Assembly: GCA_903847605.1 (NCBI GenBank) | Contig: CAINED010000067.1 | Location: 22,664-86,663 of the forward strand | From: an uncultured Hyphomicrobiales bacterium | GTDB taxonomy: Bacteria > Pseudomonadota > Alphaproteobacteria > Rhizobiales > Beijerinckiaceae | Length of the DNA stretch: 64,000 nt | Direction of reading: 5' to 3' | Shown here: piece by piece, positions 52,313 to 61,146 of the stretch | Layout of the letters: each line of letters begins with the position of its first letter | Position numbering within the stretch: the first letter of the stretch is position 1 | Program-made: the position numbers and the translations under genes | The notes under the pieces: generated by a model | The model's input: the letters and a program-made list of their open reading frames with translations, nothing else | What the model was told of the DNA's origin: nothing | Database searches by the model: none

Positions 52313-52996
52313 ATGCTGCGCGTAAAGAGCCCGCAAGACTTGGGCGCGGGACTGCTGTTCATATTTATCGGCTGTGTTGGCCTCTATTTCGGCAAGGATC
52401 TTACCTACGGGTCTGCGCGCGCTATGGGGCCTGGCTTCTTTCCGATCTGGCTGAGCTGGATCATCAACTTCATGGGCGCGGTATGCCTCGTGAGATCGGT
52501 GACGCTCGAAGGCGATCCGATCGCAACCATACCGATCCGGCCGATCCTTTGGGTCAGCGTGGGCGTGCTGCTGTTCGGCTATCTGATCGAACATGTGCGG
52601 CTTGAACTGGCGCTGCTGACATTGGCGGTGGTCGCCACGCAGTCGCGCCGCCAGACCGACCTGACGCAAAAGATCGTGGCGGGCTTCGCCATTCTGTTTG
52701 GCATCGCCATCATCGCGACGCGGGTGCAGACCTTCGCTTTTCTGAAGCCTTTCGGAGATGCGGTCTTCGGTGTCAGCCAGTGGATATGTCTCGCACTGTT
52801 TGCGATCTACGCCCTTCTGACGTGGGGCGAGCGCGACGCGCGGCAGACGGTCATCCTTTCGGTGTGTATGTCGATCGCGGCGGTCACCATTTTCGTCGTT
52901 CTCCTCGGACAGGCGATGCCGACCTACACGGCGGACTACATTGCTCCCGTCTTCTCGAAGATCGGTTCGATCTTCTCGTCCATCAGGGGGCGCTGA
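52313..52996 (+). CDS. tctB: TctB-family small permease
   Basis: The 227-residue protein is longer than the TctB at 33.2 kb and has about six hydrophobic segments. The opening is SPQDLGAGLLFIFIGCVGLY, and RAMGPGFFPIWLSWI is the conserved TctB region. GGGAGGAAAGTGC precedes the ATG. Its stop is 1 bp from tctA. With tctA and the seven receptors downstream it completes a tripartite tricarboxylate-type transporter. Confidence 0.9.
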   Translation: MLRVKSPQDLGAGLLFIFIGCVGLYFGKDLTYGSARAMGPGFFPIWLSWIINFMGAVCLVRSVTLEGDPIATIPIRPILWVSVGVLLFGYLIEHVRLELALLTLAVVATQSRRQTDLTQKIVAGFAILFGIAIIATRVQTFAFLKPFGDAVFGVSQWICLALFAIYALLTWGERDARQTVILSVCMSIAAVTIFVVLLGQAMPTYTADYIAPVFSKIGSIFSSIRGR

Positions 52997-52997
52997 G

Positions 52998-54509
52998 ATG
53001 GATTTCAACGTCTTCTCCAACCTGATGACGGGCTTTGTCGCGGCAGGCACGTTTCAGAACATCGGCTTCGCGATGCTGGGCTGCATGGTCGGCACGCTCA
53101 TCGGCGTTCTGCCGGGCATCGGGCCGATTCCGACACTCGCCATGCTGCTGCCGATCACCTTCGGCCTCGATCCGCTGTCCTCACTGATCATGATGGCGGG
53201 CATTTATTATGGCGCGCAGTACGGCGGTTCGACCACGTCGATCCTCGTGAACATGCCCGGCGAGTCGTCGTCCGTCGTAACTTGTATCGACGGCCACCAG
53301 ATGGCTCGACGCGGGCGCGCCGGATCGGCGCTCGCCATTGCGGCGCTGGGCTCCTTCTTTGCGGGCTGTGTGGGCACAATCTTCATAGCCGGCTTCGGCC
53401 CGCCACTGGCTTCCTTCGCGCAGAAGTTCAATTCGCCAGATTACTTCTCGCTGATGGTGCTGGGTCTGGTGACAGCCGTCATCCTGGCGCAAGGCTCGGT
53501 CCTGAAAGCCGTAACGGTGATCATCATCGGACTTCTGTTCGGCCTCGTCGGTACCGACGTGAATTCCGGCGCGACCCGCTACACGTTTGGGATTTCGTCG
53601 CTATGGGACGGCATCGACTTCCTGCCGATGGTCATCGGCATGTTCGGTCTTGTCGAGATCATCCGCAACCTCGAGCAAGAGTCGATCGAGCGCAATCCGA
53701 TCTCGACAAAGTTGCGCGACTTGTGGCCGAATCGGCAGGAGCTTAAGGAGGCTTCGCCCTCGGTCCTGCGTGGCACGGCGCTGGGTTCGCTTTTAGGCAT
53801 CCTGCCCGGCGGCGGCGCGGTGCTCGCGGCGTTCGCAGCCTATACGGTCGAGAAAAAAGTCGTGCGCAACCCGAGCTTCGCCTTCGGCAAGGGGGCCATC
53901 CAGGGCGTCGCCGGTCCCGAAGCTGCCAATAACGCGGCGGCGCAGACCTCGTTCATTCCGTTGCTGACGTTGGGACTGCCTTCGAACCCTATCATGGCAA
54001 TCATGATGGGCGCGATGATGATCCAGGGCATTCAGCCCGGCTCCGCCGTGATGACCAGCAACCCCGATCTTTTCTGGGGCCTCGTTGCCTCCATGTGGAT
54101 CGGCAACCTGATGCTCGTCATCATCAACCTGCCGCTGATCGGCATGTGGGTGAAGCTTCTGCAGGTGCCGTACCGGCTCCTCTATCCGGCAATCATCATG
54201 TTCTGCTGCATCGGCGTTTATTCGTCGAACAGCGAGCCCTCGCAGCTTCTCATCATGGTGTTCTTTGCGGCCTTCGGCTACATCCTGATGCGCTTTGGCT
54301 GCGAGCCGGCGCCGATGGTGCTGGGCTTCATTCTCGGCCCGCTGATGGAAGAAAATCTGCGCCGCTCCATGGTGCTGTCGCGCGGCGACCCGATGATCTT
54401 CATGCAACGCCCAATCTCGGCGACCTTGCTGGCGCTGACCGCTTGCGTCGTACTCCTGATCGTCCTGCCGTCCTTCCGCAAGACGCGCGAGGTGGCGTTC
54501 CAGGAATAG
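52998..54509 (+). CDS. tctA: TctA-family large permease
   Basis: The 503-residue permease has [60 protein letters not shown] and [20 protein letters not shown], all TctA hallmarks. The ATG at 52998 follows the tctB stop by 1 bp. A Rho-independent terminator lies 29 bp after its stop, so the receptor array downstream is probably expressed partly from its own promoters. Confidence 0.96.
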   Translation: MDFNVFSNLMTGFVAAGTFQNIGFAMLGCMVGTLIGVLPGIGPIPTLAMLLPITFGLDPLSSLIMMAGIYYGAQYGGSTTSILVNMPGESSSVVTCIDGHQMARRGRAGSALAIAALGSFFAGCVGTIFIAGFGPPLASFAQKFNSPDYFSLMVLGLVTAVILAQGSVLKAVTVIIIGLLFGLVGTDVNSGATRYTFGISSLWDGIDFLPMVIGMFGLVEIIRNLEQESIERNPISTKLRDLWPNRQELKEASPSVLRGTALGSLLGILPGGGAVLAAFAAYTVEKKVVRNPSFAFGKGAIQGVAGPEAANNAAAQTSFIPLLTLGLPSNPIMAIMMGAMMIQGIQPGSAVMTSNPDLFWGLVASMWIGNLMLVIINLPLIGMWVKLLQVPYRLLYPAIIMFCCIGVYSSNSEPSQLLIMVFFAAFGYILMRFGCEPAPMVLGFILGPLMEENLRRSMVLSRGDPMIFMQRPISATLLALTACVVLLIVLPSFRKTREVAFQE

Positions 54510-54538
54510 CCGACTGGCGAATTCCGTCCGAATATCGG

Positions 54539-54578
54539 CGGCGCGGCCTTGGGCACATTCCCATCGCCGCGCCGTTTT
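54539..54578 (+). terminator. Rho-independent terminator after tctA
   Basis: A 9-bp GC stem CGGCGCGGC/GCCGCGCCG (54539-54547 and 54566-54574) encloses an inner TGGG/CCCA pairing and is followed by TTTTCTTT. It separates the TctBA permease genes from the receptor array. Confidence 0.8.
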
Positions 54579-54693
54579 CTTTCGCGATTGCTTGCTCCGT
54601 TTTCTTGCGCATGGACGCGGCGTTTTCCTTGTGACATCTTCCGCCTTGGAGGCGCAGGAAGAGACCTGCGCAGGGTGTTCTGGGAGAAACGTC

Positions 54694-55689
54694 ATGAAGA
54701 TTACGAGGCGCGAACTGGTTGCGGGAATCCCGGCGCTTGCTGCGGCCAACGGCCTGGGCCTGTCGCCGGTATTCGCACAGGAAGCCGCGGACGCTTATCC
54801 CTCGCGCGAAGTGAAATTCATTTGTGCCTTTCCCGCCGGCAGCGGCGCGGACGTTTACGTGCGCTATTTCGCCGAGCGCATGCGCCCTGTCATGAAGCGC
54901 ACGATCGTCGTCGAAAATCGCGCCGGCGCTAACGGCAATATCGCGACGACTTATACGGCGCGCGCCAAGCCGGACGGCTATACGGTTTACGTTCATGCGC
55001 CGAGCGCGCTCGCCGCCAACATGCATCTGTTCAAGAATCCGCCTGTCGATGTCGTCAAGGAATTGCAGGTGGCGGCAACGATCAACCGCCAGCCCTTCAT
55101 GCTGACGGTGCATGCGGATTCGCCTGTGAAAACAATCAACGAACTCGTCGAAGTCTTGCGAAAGAAGGGCGACAAGGCGAGCTATGGGACGACGGCGCCC
55201 ACGAGCAAGGTCGCCGCTGCATGGTTCAATAAAGTCTTTGGCATCAAGCCCGTCGAGATCGCCTACAAGACGGCCGGCGACACGATGAACGACATGAAGA
55301 GCGGCGCGCTCGACTATTGCATGCACGATCCCGTGCATGCCGTCGCACAATCCAACAACGGAGCCCTGCGCATGCTCGGCGTGACGACGAAGGGGCGCAT
55401 GAAGGCATTGCCCAACCTGCCGTCGCTGCACGAACAGGGCGTCACCGATCTCGATGTGCCGGGCTGGTGGGCGGCAATGGTGCCGAAGGATACGCCCAAG
55501 CCGATCGTCGACAAGCTCAACAAGTTATGGCGCGAAGTGATCGACAGCGAGGAGACGCGCCAGTTCATGGCGAAGTTCGGCGCCGATACGTGGTCCGCAT
55601 CGCCGGAAGAAGCTCAGGCCGAATTCGCAAAAGACGTGAGAGCCTGGGGCGACTACATCAAGCTTGCGAACATCGAACCGCAGGGCTGA
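54694..55689 (+). CDS. Bug/TctC receptor, array member 1
   Basis: The 331-residue periplasmic receptor has a twin-arginine-like leader (MKITRRELVAGIPALAAANG) ending near VFAQ. The array motifs are FICAFPAGSGADVYVRYFAE, VVENRAGANGNIATTYTARA, KPDGYTVYVHAPSALAANMH and the C-terminal IKLANIEPQG. The start at 54694 follows GGGAGAAACGTC. It is closest to members 2 and 3 by the HLFK and PQG features. It probably binds a carboxylate for the TctBA pair upstream, although a terminator lies between. Confidence 0.95.
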   Translation: MKITRRELVAGIPALAAANGLGLSPVFAQEAADAYPSREVKFICAFPAGSGADVYVRYFAERMRPVMKRTIVVENRAGANGNIATTYTARAKPDGYTVYVHAPSALAANMHLFKNPPVDVVKELQVAATINRQPFMLTVHADSPVKTINELVEVLRKKGDKASYGTTAPTSKVAAAWFNKVFGIKPVEIAYKTAGDTMNDMKSGALDYCMHDPVHAVAQSNNGALRMLGVTTKGRMKALPNLPSLHEQGVTDLDVPGWWAAMVPKDTPKPIVDKLNKLWREVIDSEETRQFMAKFGADTWSASPEEAQAEFAKDVRAWGDYIKLANIEPQG

Positions 55690-55712
55690 TGCACACGGGA
55701 CATTTCATGGCG

Positions 55713-55744
55713 GCGGTCGCTTTCGCGGGAACGGAAGCGGCCGC
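55713..55744. repeat. Intergenic hairpin between array members 1 and 2
   Basis: A 13-bp stem (GCGGTCGCTTTCG with CGGAAGCGGCCGC, two G-U pairs) closes a 6-nt loop. No U-run follows. It may protect or attenuate the transcript. Confidence 0.55.
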
Positions 55745-55762
55745 AGGGAAGGGAGAGGTGTC

Positions 55763-56752
55763 ATGATCAACCGCAGACAGGTCGGGCTTGGGCTCGGCGC
55801 ATCGATCGCAAGTCTTGCAAGTCCGGGACTTCTGCGCGCACAGGAGATCGATCCGAATTATCCTTCGCGCGAAATCAAGTTCGTTTGCGGCTTTCCCGCA
55901 GGCAGTGGCGCCGATACCTATGTGCGCTATTACGCCGAAAAGATTCGTCAGAACATCGGCAAGCCCATTGTTGTCGAGAACCGTGTCGGCGCCAACGGCA
56001 ATATCGCAACGAATTACGCGGCAAGGTCGAAGCCCGACGGCTATACGATCTACATGAATGCGCCGAGTGGGCTTGCCGCCAACATGCATCTCTTCAAGAA
56101 TCCCGGCACGGATGCGTTGAAGGAGCTGACAGTCGCGGCATCGATCAATCTGCAGACCTTCATGATCACTGTCTCTACCAACCGTCCATGGCAAACGCTT
56201 GGCGAAATGGTCGCGGCGTTGCGTGAAAAAGGCGAGAAGGGCAATTACGCCACGAACAATCCGACGGGACGCGTGACTGGAGCATGGATGGCCAAGGCCT
56301 TCGGTCTCAGGACGCAGGAGATCCAGTATCGCACCGGCGCGGACACGCTGAACGACCTGGCCAGCGGCGCGCTCGACTTCGCCGCGCACGATCCTGTCAC
56401 GGCGCTCGCGCAAAGAAATGCAGGACGTCTGCGCATCCTCGCCGTCGCGGTGAAGCAGCGCATGAAATCGCTGCCGGATGTGCCCACGTTGCACGAACTT
56501 GGCGGCACGGATATCGATCTGCCAAGCTGGTGGGCGGCTGTCGTCCCGGCGGCGACGCCGCGTCCGATCGTCGACAAGATCAATGCGATGTTCAATCAGG
56601 TCACGTCGACGAGCGAGACGCGCGAATTCTTCGCGAAGTTCGGCGCTGACACATGGATGCTGACGCCCGAAGAAGCGCTCAAGCAATTCCAGGAGGACTA
56701 TCGCGCCTGGGGCGAGCACATCAAGCTGGCCAAAATCGAGCCGCAAGGCTGA
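55763..56752 (+). CDS. Bug/TctC receptor, array member 2
   Basis: The 329-residue receptor has a leader with MINRRQVGLGLGASIASLAS (possible twin-arginine signal) ending near LLRAQ. The core has FVCGFPAGSGADTYVRYYAE and VVENRVGANGNIATNYAARS. The C-terminus is IKLAKIEPQG. GGGAGAGGTGTC precedes the ATG at 55763, 73 bp after member 1. It is a close paralogue of members 1 and 3. Confidence 0.95.
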   Translation: MINRRQVGLGLGASIASLASPGLLRAQEIDPNYPSREIKFVCGFPAGSGADTYVRYYAEKIRQNIGKPIVVENRVGANGNIATNYAARSKPDGYTIYMNAPSGLAANMHLFKNPGTDALKELTVAASINLQTFMITVSTNRPWQTLGEMVAALREKGEKGNYATNNPTGRVTGAWMAKAFGLRTQEIQYRTGADTLNDLASGALDFAAHDPVTALAQRNAGRLRILAVAVKQRMKSLPDVPTLHELGGTDIDLPSWWAAVVPAATPRPIVDKINAMFNQVTSTSETREFFAKFGADTWMLTPEEALKQFQEDYRAWGEHIKLAKIEPQG

Positions 56753-56794
56753 CAGGCAGGCCGATTGGGCGACTTTCTAACGAACCTTTAACAA

Positions 56795-56818
56795 GGCGCG
56801 GCGGCAGTCCGCCGCGCC
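56795..56818. repeat. Intergenic hairpin between array members 2 and 3
   Basis: A perfect 10-bp stem GGCGCGGCGG/CCGCCGCGCC with loop CAGT, without a U-run. It is comparable in position to the hairpins in the neighbouring gaps but different in sequence. Confidence 0.55.
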
Positions 56819-56895
56819 GCTGCCGCAATTCCCACAGTGGAATAGAGGCGGAGGTTGTGGCAGAAGCGCGCCAACCGCAATCGAGGAGAGAAATG

Positions 56896-57882
56896 ATGAG
56901 CTTGACTATTTCGAGGCGTTCCTTCGTCGCCGGCAGCGCAGCCGCGGTCATTGGCGGTGCAGCGCGGGCACAGGAGTCTGTCGACGCTTATCCGTCCCGC
57001 GACATCAAGTTCGTCTGCGCCTTTCCCGCCGGCAGCGGGGCAGATGTTTACGTGCGTTATTACGCCGAAAAGATGCGGCCCATTTTCAAGCGCACTGTCG
57101 TCGTCGAGAACCGCGTCGGCGCGAACGGCAATATGGCGACGACCTATACCGCGCGCGCCAAGCCGGACGGCTATACGATATACATCCACGCGCCGAGCTC
57201 GCTTGCAGCGAACATGCATCTCTTCAAGACTCCGCCCGTCGACGTCGTGAAGGAATTGCAGGTCGTCGCTGGCCTCAACAGGCAGCCGTTCATGCTGACA
57301 GTCGGCGTTCAGCAGCCGTGGAAAACGATGGACGAACTTGTCGCCGCTATGAAAGCCAAGGGCGACAAGGCGAGTTTCGCAACGAATAACCCGACGGCGC
57401 GAGTCTCCAGCGCGTGGTTCAAGAAGCATTTCGATCTCAAGGCCGTCGAGGTTCAGTACAAGACCGGCTCCGAGACGATGAACGACATGCAGAGCGGCCA
57501 GATCGACTATGCCTTCCATGATCCCGTGACCGCCGTCGCCAACGCCAGCGCAGGCCGCATCCGCATGCTCGCTGTGACGACGAAAGAGCGAATGAAGTCC
57601 ATGCCGAATCTGCCTACCCTGCATGAGCTCGGCGTCACCGGTTACGACGTGCCGGGCTGGTGGGCGCCGATGGTGCCAGCAGGGACGCCGATGCCGATCG
57701 TCAAGAAGCTGAACGCCATGTTCGACGAAGTGACGAATTCGAAGGAGACGTTCGACTTCTTCGCCAAATTCGGCGCCGACGCCTGGACGATTTCGCCGGA
57801 AGACGGCCAGAAGATGCTCGCCGAAGACATCAAGAGTTGGGCGGGATTTATCAAACTCGCAAATATCGAGCCGCAGGGCTGA
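56896..57882 (+). CDS. Bug/TctC receptor, array member 3
   Basis: The 328-residue receptor has a good twin-arginine leader (SLTISRRSFVAGSAAAVIGG) ending AARAQ. The core is FVCAFPAGSGADVYVRYYAE and VVENRVGANGNMATTYTARA; the C-terminus is IKLANIEPQG. Two ATGs are adjacent (56893 and 56896). The second has better spacing from GGAGAG and is used here. The gap to member 2 is 143 bp and contains a perfect hairpin. Confidence 0.95.
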   Translation: MSLTISRRSFVAGSAAAVIGGAARAQESVDAYPSRDIKFVCAFPAGSGADVYVRYYAEKMRPIFKRTVVVENRVGANGNMATTYTARAKPDGYTIYIHAPSSLAANMHLFKTPPVDVVKELQVVAGLNRQPFMLTVGVQQPWKTMDELVAAMKAKGDKASFATNNPTARVSSAWFKKHFDLKAVEVQYKTGSETMNDMQSGQIDYAFHDPVTAVANASAGRIRMLAVTTKERMKSMPNLPTLHELGVTGYDVPGWWAPMVPAGTPMPIVKKLNAMFDEVTNSKETFDFFAKFGADAWTISPEDGQKMLAEDIKSWAGFIKLANIEPQG

Positions 57883-57898
57883 TCGCGGCGAACGCCAT

Positions 57899-57921
57899 GG
57901 CCGCCGGACCATCCGGCGGCC
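57899..57921. repeat. Intergenic hairpin between array members 3 and 4
   Basis: A perfect 10-bp stem GGCCGCCGGA/TCCGGCGGCC with loop CCA begins 17 bp after the stop of member 3. No U-run follows. Confidence 0.55.
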
Positions 57922-58004
57922 GCGGAATTCTGGACGCCGCCGACAGCCTATGCCAACATGAGTCATGCAGCGCAGACTGCAGCTCCAGCGAAGGGAGAGA
58001 CGCT

Positions 58005-58988
58005 ATGGCGCGCCGGTTTAATCGTCTATTTGCAGGCTTTCTTGCCGTTGGCTTCTCGGCGGCTTCGACCGCCCTTCCGCAAGCGCAGGAGACCTATCCG
58101 GCGCGCGAGATCAAGGTCGTCTGCGCCTTCCCGGCGGGAAGCGGGGCGGATGTGTTCGCACGGTTTTTCGCCGAGGGCATGAAGCCTGCCTTCGACAAGA
58201 ATATCATCGTCGAAAATCGTGTCGGAGCGAGCGGCAATCTTGCGACCAATTACGTCGCGCGCGCCAAGCCCGACGGCTACACGCTCTATATTCACGCGCC
58301 CTCTGCGCTCGCCGCAAACATGTCCCTGTTCAAGGATCCGGGCGCCGATGCTGGCAAGAGCTTCGACATACTTGGCACGGTTGCTTCGCTGCCCTTTACC
58401 GTTTCAGTCGCCGCCGACAAGCCCTGGAAAGACCTGCGCGCGCTCATAGCGCATGTGAAGGCGAAGGGCGACAAGGCGAGTTTTGCGACCACGGCACCCA
58501 CAGGCCAGGTTGCCGGCGCGATGATGAACAGCGAGTTGCAACTGCGAAATGTCGAGGTTCCCTATAGAACCGCCGCCGATTCGCTCAACGATCTTCTCAG
58601 CGGCAACATCGACTATGCAATGTACGATCCGATTTTTGCGCTTGCGCAGCAGCGCGCCGGCAAGCTTCGCGTGCTCGCCATGTCGTCGGGCAAGCGTATG
58701 CAATCGCAGCCTGACATTCCCACGATGATCGAAGGCGGGGTGCCCGGCGTCGATGTCGTGGGCTGGTGGGGCCTGATCGCGCCGAAGGGCCTGCCGGAAC
58801 CCGTGAAGCAAAAACTTTCCGATGCGTTTCGCAAAATGGCGGAGCGACCGGAAACGCGCGAGTTTCTTGCCAAGTTCGGCGGCGACCCCTTCGTGATCTC
58901 TGCGGCGGAAGCGCAAAAGCTCTTTCTTCAGGATATCGAGAACTGGTCGCGTTACGTGAAGATCGCGAAGATCGAGCCACGGGGCTGA
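58005..58988 (+). CDS. Bug/TctC receptor, array member 4
   Basis: The 327-residue receptor has a Sec-type leader (MARRFNRLFAGFLAVGFSAA) ending near PQAQ. The core is VVCAFPAGSGADVFARFFAE and VENRVGASGNLATNYVARAK. The segments TTAPTGQVAGAMM and NIDYAMYDPIFALAQ are shared with member 5, its closest relative. The C-terminus is VKIAKIEPRG. AAGGGAGAG lies before the ATG. Confidence 0.95.
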   Translation: MARRFNRLFAGFLAVGFSAASTALPQAQETYPAREIKVVCAFPAGSGADVFARFFAEGMKPAFDKNIIVENRVGASGNLATNYVARAKPDGYTLYIHAPSALAANMSLFKDPGADAGKSFDILGTVASLPFTVSVAADKPWKDLRALIAHVKAKGDKASFATTAPTGQVAGAMMNSELQLRNVEVPYRTAADSLNDLLSGNIDYAMYDPIFALAQQRAGKLRVLAMSSGKRMQSQPDIPTMIEGGVPGVDVVGWWGLIAPKGLPEPVKQKLSDAFRKMAERPETREFLAKFGGDPFVISAAEAQKLFLQDIENWSRYVKIAKIEPRG

Positions 58989-58993
58989 TCGAC

Positions 58994-59054
58994 TCTACAC
59001 TGTAGAAAATCGCTTTCGCGAAAACTGGGTCCACTTTTTCGCCCGATGCTCTAG
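58994..59054. repeat. Palindrome plus dispersed repeat element between array members 4 and 5
   Basis: TCTACACTGTAGA (58994-59006) is a perfect odd-length palindrome. It is followed by an element whose minus strand reads GAGCATCGGGCGAAAAAGTG and then GACCCAGTTTTCGCGAAAGC. That outline is known from dispersed intergenic elements of Hyphomicrobiales. It lies just before the ribosome site of member 5 and may have been inserted between the two paralogues. Confidence 0.6.
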
Positions 59055-59080
59055 AGTTCATGGGACAGCAGGAGGGAGAC

Positions 59081-60079
59081 ATGACCACCGGCACAAGAAT
59101 CACCCGCCGCCATGCGCTGGGATTGACCGCGAGTGTAGCGGCTTCGCCGCTCTTCGCGCCCGCAGTATGGTCTCAGGCAGATGATTTCCCTTCGCGCGAA
59201 ATCAAGATCGTCTGCGCGTTCCCCGCAGGCAGCGGCGCCGACGTTCTCGCGCGCTATTATGCGGAAGGCATGAAGCCGCATTTCAACCGTCCGATTATCG
59301 TCGAAAATCGCGTCGGAGCCGGCGGCAATCTCGCCACAAATTACGTCGCGCGCGCCAAGCCCGATGGCTACACGCTTTTCATCCATGCGCCGAGCGGCCT
59401 TGCCGCGAACATGCACCTCTACAAGGATCCGGGCGTCGATGCGGGCAAGGCGATCGACGTGCTGGCGACAGTGAGCAAGCTCGCTTTCACCGTCGCCGTG
59501 CGCGCCGACTCGCCTTACAAGACCTTGCAGGATCTTCTTTCTGCGGTGAAAGATAAGGGCGACAAGGCGAGTTATGCAACGACAGCGCCGACCGGCCAGG
59601 TAGCCGGCGCCATGATGAAAGAGTTGATGGGCCTGAAGGCTGTCGAGGTTCCCTATCGTACCGGCCCGGACTCGCTCAATGATCTGGGCAGCGGCAATAT
59701 CGACTATGCCATGTACGATCCGACATTCGCACTGGCGCAGGTGCGCGCCGGCCGCGTGCGTCTCCTGGCCATCGCCTCGCGCGAACGCATGAAGTCCATG
59801 CCTGATCTGCCGACAATGAAGGAACAGGGCGTGGGCGACGTCAACGTCATCGGCTGGTGGGGACTCATGGGCCCTGTCGGTATTCCCGCACCGGTGAAGA
59901 AAAAGCTGAGCGACGCCTTTCTGGCGATGGCGCGCGCGCCGGCGACGCAGGAGTTTCTGGTGAAAGCCGGGACAGATCCATTCGTGATGGGGCCGGAGGA
60001 AGCGCAGAGATATTTCCTCGAAGAGATCAAGAACTGGGGCGAGGCGATCAAGATCGCCAAGATCGAGCCTCGCGGCTGA
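59081..60079 (+). CDS. Bug/TctC receptor, array member 5
   Basis: The 332-residue receptor has a twin-arginine-like leader (TGTRITRRHALGLTASVAAS) ending near VWSQ. The core is IVCAFPAGSGADVLARYYAE and VENRVGAGGNLATNYVARAK. TTAPTGQVAGAMMKELMG and SGNIDYAMYDPTFALAQ pair it with member 4. The C-terminus is IKIAKIEPRG. GGAGGGAGAC precedes the ATG at 59081; a start seven codons upstream is less likely. Confidence 0.95.
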   Translation: MTTGTRITRRHALGLTASVAASPLFAPAVWSQADDFPSREIKIVCAFPAGSGADVLARYYAEGMKPHFNRPIIVENRVGAGGNLATNYVARAKPDGYTLFIHAPSGLAANMHLYKDPGVDAGKAIDVLATVSKLAFTVAVRADSPYKTLQDLLSAVKDKGDKASYATTAPTGQVAGAMMKELMGLKAVEVPYRTGPDSLNDLGSGNIDYAMYDPTFALAQVRAGRVRLLAIASRERMKSMPDLPTMKEQGVGDVNVIGWWGLMGPVGIPAPVKKKLSDAFLAMARAPATQEFLVKAGTDPFVMGPEEAQRYFLEEIKNWGEAIKIAKIEPRG

Positions 60080-60111
60080 AGTATTCGCAGTCATCGAACG
60101 GGAGAAAGATT

Positions 60112-61095
60112 ATGGCAGGACTGAAGTCGCTGGCCATTGTCGCATGTGCAGGACTCTTGCTCGCATTGGCGCCGCAGCAGGCTGACGCACAGGCAGAGGT
60201 TTATCCGGCGCGCGAAATCAAAATCGTTTGCGCCTTCCCGCCGGGAAGCGGCGCCGACGTATGGGTGCGCTTCTTTGCGGAGCAGGCCAAGCCGTTCGTC
60301 AAGCAGCCGATCATTGTGGACAACAGGCCCGGCGCGAGCGGATTGATTGCGACGACCTATACCGCGCGCGCCAAACCGGACGGCTACACGATCTTCATGC
60401 ATTCGCCGACGTCGCTGGCCGCCAACTATTTCATGTTCAAGGACAAGCCGATCGATCCGAGCCAGTCGCTCGTGACGGTGGCGACGCTGTTGAATTTCAC
60501 GTTCTATCTTACGGTCGAAGCGAACAAGCCGTGGAAAGACGTGAAGGATCTCGTCGCCTATCTTCGCGAACGGGGCGACAAGGCGAGTTTCGCGACGACC
60601 GCTCCTCCTGGCCAGTTGATGGGTAATCTCTTCAAGCAACTGTTGAATCTGAAATCGGTCGAAGTTCCCTATCGAACCAGCCCCGACACGGTGAACGACT
60701 ACAAGGGCGGCGTCATCGACTTTGGCTTTCATGACGGCGTTTTCGCCTATGCCCAGCAGCGTGCAGGCAACCTGCGGATTCTGGCCATGGGCGCAAAGGA
60801 ACGTATGGCGAGCCAGCCCGATTTGCCGTCGCTGCATGAACTCGGCGTGACCGGTCTCGACGTGCCCGGATTCTTCGGCGTGATGGTTCCGGCGGGAACG
60901 CCGCAAGCCGTGATCGACAAGCTCAATCAGGTCTTTGTCGATGTCGTCGCAACACCTGCATCGAAGGAATTCATCCTGAAGTCCGGCGGCGAGCCCGTGA
61001 GCCTTTCTGCGGCAGATGCGCAGAAACGATACCTGGAATCGTTCAAGGAATGGGGCCGTCTGATCGATCTCGCAAAGATCGAACCCAAGGGATAA
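60112..61095 (+). CDS. Bug/TctC receptor, array member 6
   Basis: The 327-residue receptor has a Sec-type leader (MAGLKSLAIVACAGLLLALA) ending near ADAQ. The core is IVCAFPPGSGADVWVRFFAE and VDNRPGASGLIATTYTARAK; the C-terminus is IDLAKIEPKG. It is more divergent, with NYFMFKDKPID where others have NMHLFKxP. It lies 32 bp after member 5, with GGGAGAAAG as ribosome site. Confidence 0.95.
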   Translation: MAGLKSLAIVACAGLLLALAPQQADAQAEVYPAREIKIVCAFPPGSGADVWVRFFAEQAKPFVKQPIIVDNRPGASGLIATTYTARAKPDGYTIFMHSPTSLAANYFMFKDKPIDPSQSLVTVATLLNFTFYLTVEANKPWKDVKDLVAYLRERGDKASFATTAPPGQLMGNLFKQLLNLKSVEVPYRTSPDTVNDYKGGVIDFGFHDGVFAYAQQRAGNLRILAMGAKERMASQPDLPSLHELGVTGLDVPGFFGVMVPAGTPQAVIDKLNQVFVDVVATPASKEFILKSGGEPVSLSAADAQKRYLESFKEWGRLIDLAKIEPKG

Positions 61096-61146
61096 TTTTC
61101 GGTCCGGATATTCAATCACAAGCAAGGGTAAGAATAGGAGGATGCC

